Shown here in pieces: positions 62,601 to 64,000 of a stretch of 64,000 nt of DNA. The stretch is from Microbacterium hydrothermale (lineage in GTDB: Bacteria > Actinomycetota > Actinomycetes > Actinomycetales > Microbacteriaceae): positions 1-64,000 of the forward strand of contig NZ_STGM01000004.1 of the NCBI RefSeq assembly GCF_004854025.1, given 5' to 3'. The translations under genes were made by a program, and so were the position numbers. Under the pieces are notes generated by a model. It worked only from the letters and a program-made list of their open reading frames with translations. It was not told the DNA's origin and made no database searches. The stretch's first letter is position 1, and each line of letters begins with the position of its first letter.

Positions 62601-63360
62601 CGCGCTCGTGCTGTGGGAAGCCCAGTTCGGCGACTTCGCCAACGGCGCCCAGTCGGTCATCGACGAGTTCATCTCGTCGGCCGACCAGAAGTGGGCGCAG
62701 CAGTCGAGCGTCGTGCTGCTGCTCCCCCACGGCTACGAGGGCCAGGGACCCGACCACTCGTCGGCCCGCATCGAGCGGTACCTGCAGATGTGCGCGCAAG
62801 ACAACATGATCGTCGCGCGCCCGTCGACCCCCGCGTCGTACTTCCACCTGCTGCGTCGTCAGGCGTACCAGCGTCCGCGCCGCCCGCTCGTGGTCTTCAC
62901 CCCGAAGGCCATGCTGCGTCTGCGCGGAGCCACCAGCCCGGTCGAGGACTTCCTCGAGGGCCGCTTCGAGCCCGTGCTGGCCGACGACCGCGGTCTCGAC
63001 GGCGCCGCTGTGAAGCGCGTCCTGCTGCACGCCGGCAAGATCCACTGGGACCTGCGGGCGGAGCTCGACAAGAACCCCAACCCCGAGATCGCCCTCGTGC
63101 GCCTGGAGCAGTACTACCCGGCGCCGATCGAGGAGCTCACGCGAGTGCTGGCGCAGTACCCGAACGCTGAGCTGGTCTGGGTGCAGGACGAGCCCGAGAA
63201 CCAGGGTGCGTGGCCGTTCATCGCGCTCGAGGTGGCCGACCAGCTCGACCGTCCCGTGCGACGCATCAGCCGCGCTGCGGCGGCGTCGACGGCGACCGGC
63301 TCGCCGAAGGTCCACGCCAACGAGCACGCGGCGATCATGAAAGAAGCGCTCGCGCGCTGA
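59671..63360 (+). CDS. kgd: Multifunctional 2-oxoglutarate dehydrogenase/decarboxylase (Kgd/OdhA)
   Basis: The 1229-residue protein is the actinobacterial fusion for 2-oxoglutarate. Residues 1-50 form the E1-type N-terminal helix (NEWLVDELYEQFKADKHSVD), followed by a Pro-Ala linker, an E2 acyltransferase domain (about 115-350) with the catalytic His in STYDHRVIQGAGSG, and the TPP-dependent E1 (about 370-1229) with VHGDAAFAGQGVVVETLQ and VVVNNQVGFTT. A lipoyl domain is absent, as in Kgd/OdhA. GTG 59671 has a weak GCAGG site. Confidence 0.96.
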   Translation: MSSQVTGVGTSSEGEFGANEWLVDELYEQFKADKHSVDKAWWPILEAYHPVVDGSSAAAPPPAAPTSAPASEPKPVTAPIPVVGQAPVARTTAKPAKPQPIPAQAPNAVPSAGSESTEEDRVTVLKGMPKALASNMDDSLTVPTATSVRTIPAKLMIDNRIVINNHMSRTRGGKVSFTHLIGWALIQALKEFPSQNVYYAEIDGKPSVVAPAHVNLGIAIDMPKPDGSRALLVPSIKRADTLSFGEFLASYEDLVRRARGNKLTPADFQGTTVSLTNPGGIGTVHSVPRLMRGQGAIIGAGALDYPAEFMGASEKTLNELAIGKTITLTSTYDHRVIQGAGSGEFLKKVHELLIGQRGFYDDIFAALRIPYAPIHWAADISVDVSERIDKSARVQELINSFRVRGHLMADIDPLEYVQRTHPDLEIEQHGLTFWDLDREFVTNGLGGKRVAKLRDILGVLRDSYCRTMGIEYMHIQDPAQRQWFQRNVEVKYTKPGHDEQLRILSKLNQAEAFETFLQTKYVGQKRFSLEGGESLIPLLDQILQGAASAGLDGAAIGMAHRGRLNVLTNIAGKTYGHVFREFEGAVAVGSKRGSGDVKYHLGTEGTFVGDAGDELPVYLAANPSHLETVDGVLEGIVRAKQDRKPIGTFSWLPILVHGDAAFAGQGVVVETLQMSQLRGYRTGGTIHVVVNNQVGFTTTPTDARTSVYATDVAKTIQAPILHVNGDDPEAVVRAAELAFQYREEFHRDIVIDLVCYRRRGHNEGDDPSMTQPLMTNLIEAKRSVRRLYTESLVGRGDITEDEYEQAKQDFQNRLEVAFADTHEAETGTNPVVTTDAADEPAVGAPETTGVSREVVQHIGDAFVNKPDGFTVHTKLQQLLDKRLDMSRNGNIDWAFGELLAFGSVLMEGTPVRLAGQDSRRGTFVQRHAVLHDRDNGQEWLPLANLSENQGRFWVYDSLLSEYAAMAFEYGYSVERSDALVLWEAQFGDFANGAQSVIDEFISSADQKWAQQSSVVLLLPHGYEGQGPDHSSARIERYLQMCAQDNMIVARPSTPASYFHLLRRQAYQRPRRPLVVFTPKAMLRLRGATSPVEDFLEGRFEPVLADDRGLDGAAVKRVLLHAGKIHWDLRAELDKNPNPEIALVRLEQYYPAPIEELTRVLAQYPNAELVWVQDEPENQGAWPFIALEVADQLDRPVRRISRAAAASTATGSPKVHANEHAAIMKEALAR

Positions 63361-63371
63361 TCTCCCGCGTT

Positions 63372-63411
63372 CCGAGGGGCTCGGTCGACGATAGTCGGCC
63401 GGGCCCTTCGG
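63372..63411 (+). terminator. kgd terminator with GATA tetraloop
   Basis: Eighteen bases from 63372 pair with 63394-63411, including three G-U pairs, around the tetraloop GATA. The hairpin starts 11 bases after the kgd stop. Confidence 0.8.
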
Positions 63412-63420
63412 CGTTCAGGG

Positions 63421-63611
63421 CGGGGCAGGAGCAGCGAGCCTCGGCCGGACCCGGGCGACGATCCTCCGCGTGCGCGGCGGGGCAGGAACGCGCCCTGACC
63501 GAGCACGCCCGGGCCCGCGGCACTCGGGGCGGGGCAGGAACTCCGCACGATCAGGCCCGGGCCGCAGCGCGGCGGGGCAGGAGAGCCCTTCTACCGGCCC
63601 CGGGCAGCGCC
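63421..63611. repeat. Four-unit degenerate tandem repeat
   Basis: CGGGGCAGGA occurs at 63421, 63478, 63530 and 63573 (spacing 57, 52 and 43). Each is followed after about 20 bases by a CCCGGG-containing block and then GC-rich sequence. The array fills the gap between the kgd terminator and the esterase stop. Unit lengths vary and spacers are unlike each other, so it is not a CRISPR array. No coding frame uses it. Confidence 0.55.
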
Positions 63612-63624
63612 CCTCGCCCCCGTC

Positions 63625-64000
63625 TCAGGACGTCGGCGCCGCGAGCCCCAGAACGGATGCCAGGGCGGGTATCGCGTACGCCAGACTGCCGTCGAGCGCC
63701 TCCCCGGTGTGGCCCGCCCCCTCGACGATGTGCGTCAGCACCGTGAACCCGGCGGCCTTCGCGGCATCCGCGTTCGCCTGCTGACCGGGACCGTAGGTGG
63801 TGTCGGCGCTGCCCCACGTGAAGATGGCGAGGTGATCGGTGTAGGTCCCGGGGGCCGCCGCGGCCATGATCACGGAGGGCTTGTTCGCCTGGAAGGCGTT
63901 GGCGTCTCCGTTGTAGACGTCGGCCACGGTCTGGGCGACGTGCTCCGACCCGGGGAACTCGTTGCCCATGACGTCGAGCATCTGCCCCCAGGTGTCGGGG
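63625..64000 (-). CDS. C-terminal part of an esterase-like protein, partial
   Basis: The frame runs off the right edge; 125 residues are seen, ending LASVLGLAAPTS. TYTDHLAIFTWGSADTTYGP and FTVLTHIVEGAGHTGEALDG fit the last strands of an alpha/beta hydrolase esterase, with His in GAGHTG as the likely catalytic base. The nucleophile and signal peptide would lie outside the window, so the exact family cannot be given. Confidence 0.65.
   Translation of the reverse strand, partial: PDTWGQMLDVMGNEFPGSEHVAQTVADVYNGDANAFQANKPSVIMAAAAPGTYTDHLAIFTWGSADTTYGPGQQANADAAKAAGFTVLTHIVEGAGHTGEALDGSLAYAIPALASVLGLAAPTS

Noticed and set aside
59544..63327. Two frames of over 1200 codons, one on each strand, across kgd
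   Set aside because: Both are shadows of kgd. Their products are arginine-, histidine- or valine-rich without domains, whereas the kgd frame has all expected E2 and E1 motifs.
63421..63611. CRISPR-like array
   Set aside because: Only ten bases repeat well, unit lengths drift from 57 to 43, spacers are GC-rich like their surroundings, and no cas gene is present.

Overview
The window is high-GC actinobacterial chromosome. Gene content points to Microbacteriaceae and most likely Microbacterium: a Kgd-type fused 2-oxoglutarate dehydrogenase, GuaB1, DUF7882, DUF6458 and DUF3097 proteins, many GTG starts and dense four-base gene overlaps. The genus call is inference. Nearly all of it reads as ordinary core chromosome. 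I saw no prophage, insertion sequence, integrase, CRISPR array or rRNA operon. One tRNA gene is present (Arg-CCG).

Layout. 1-2646: edge of a Tat-type secreted protein, an AraC regulator and a DUF2993 protein downstream of argS (2652-4316). 4510-9209: transglutaminase, a lipoprotein/Ser-Thr kinase pair, a small membrane protein and an HPr-kinase-like/PqqD fusion. 9225-15011: tRNA-Arg, many small hypothetical genes, the RNA ligase RtcB and a MarR regulator facing a DUF7882 gene. 15021-20217: DNA repair (spore-photoproduct-lyase-like radical SAM protein, Fpg/Nei glycosylase), a FAD oxidoreductase/SRPBCC pair and an orphan GAF histidine kinase. 20692-25128: PIG-V-like mannosyltransferase, an SMR exporter behind a guanidine-III riboswitch, CPBP protease, trmB and DUF3097. 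25255-32511: TPM and PspA envelope proteins, arginase-fold protein, a SIP-domain protein with a DtxR/IdeR-like box, phosphatase, AhpD-like protein and alpha/beta hydrolase. 32661-37624: five-gene peptide/nickel-type ABC operon. 37758-39129: protealysin-like M4 protease with an emfourin-like inhibitor. 39298-44882: GNAT, ung, phosphoribosyltransferase, MFS, SDR. 44996-48462: metY and metX for methionine, separated by an inverted SDR gene. 48668-56878: MFS, thiamine-binding protein, GT87, NAD(P)HX dehydratase, old yellow enzyme and two CNNM/CBS proteins. 57034-64000: GH76, guaB1, kgd and the end of an esterase gene.

How genes work together. The clearest functional units are the guanidine sensor plus exporter, the iron box plus siderophore-interaction protein, the protease plus inhibitor, the dpp-like transporter whose genes overlap at every junction, metX/metY, and the tandem CNNM proteins.

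The most unusual signals are at DNA level. The heptamer GGATGCC/GGCATCC occurs about 90 times by eye, often through codons otherwise rare here, and inverted pairs of it form terminator-like hairpins behind several genes. A two-copy REP-like palindrome (24217 and 46376), a 22-base inverted repeat (54323-54399) and a four-unit repeat (63421-63611) are further unexplained structures.
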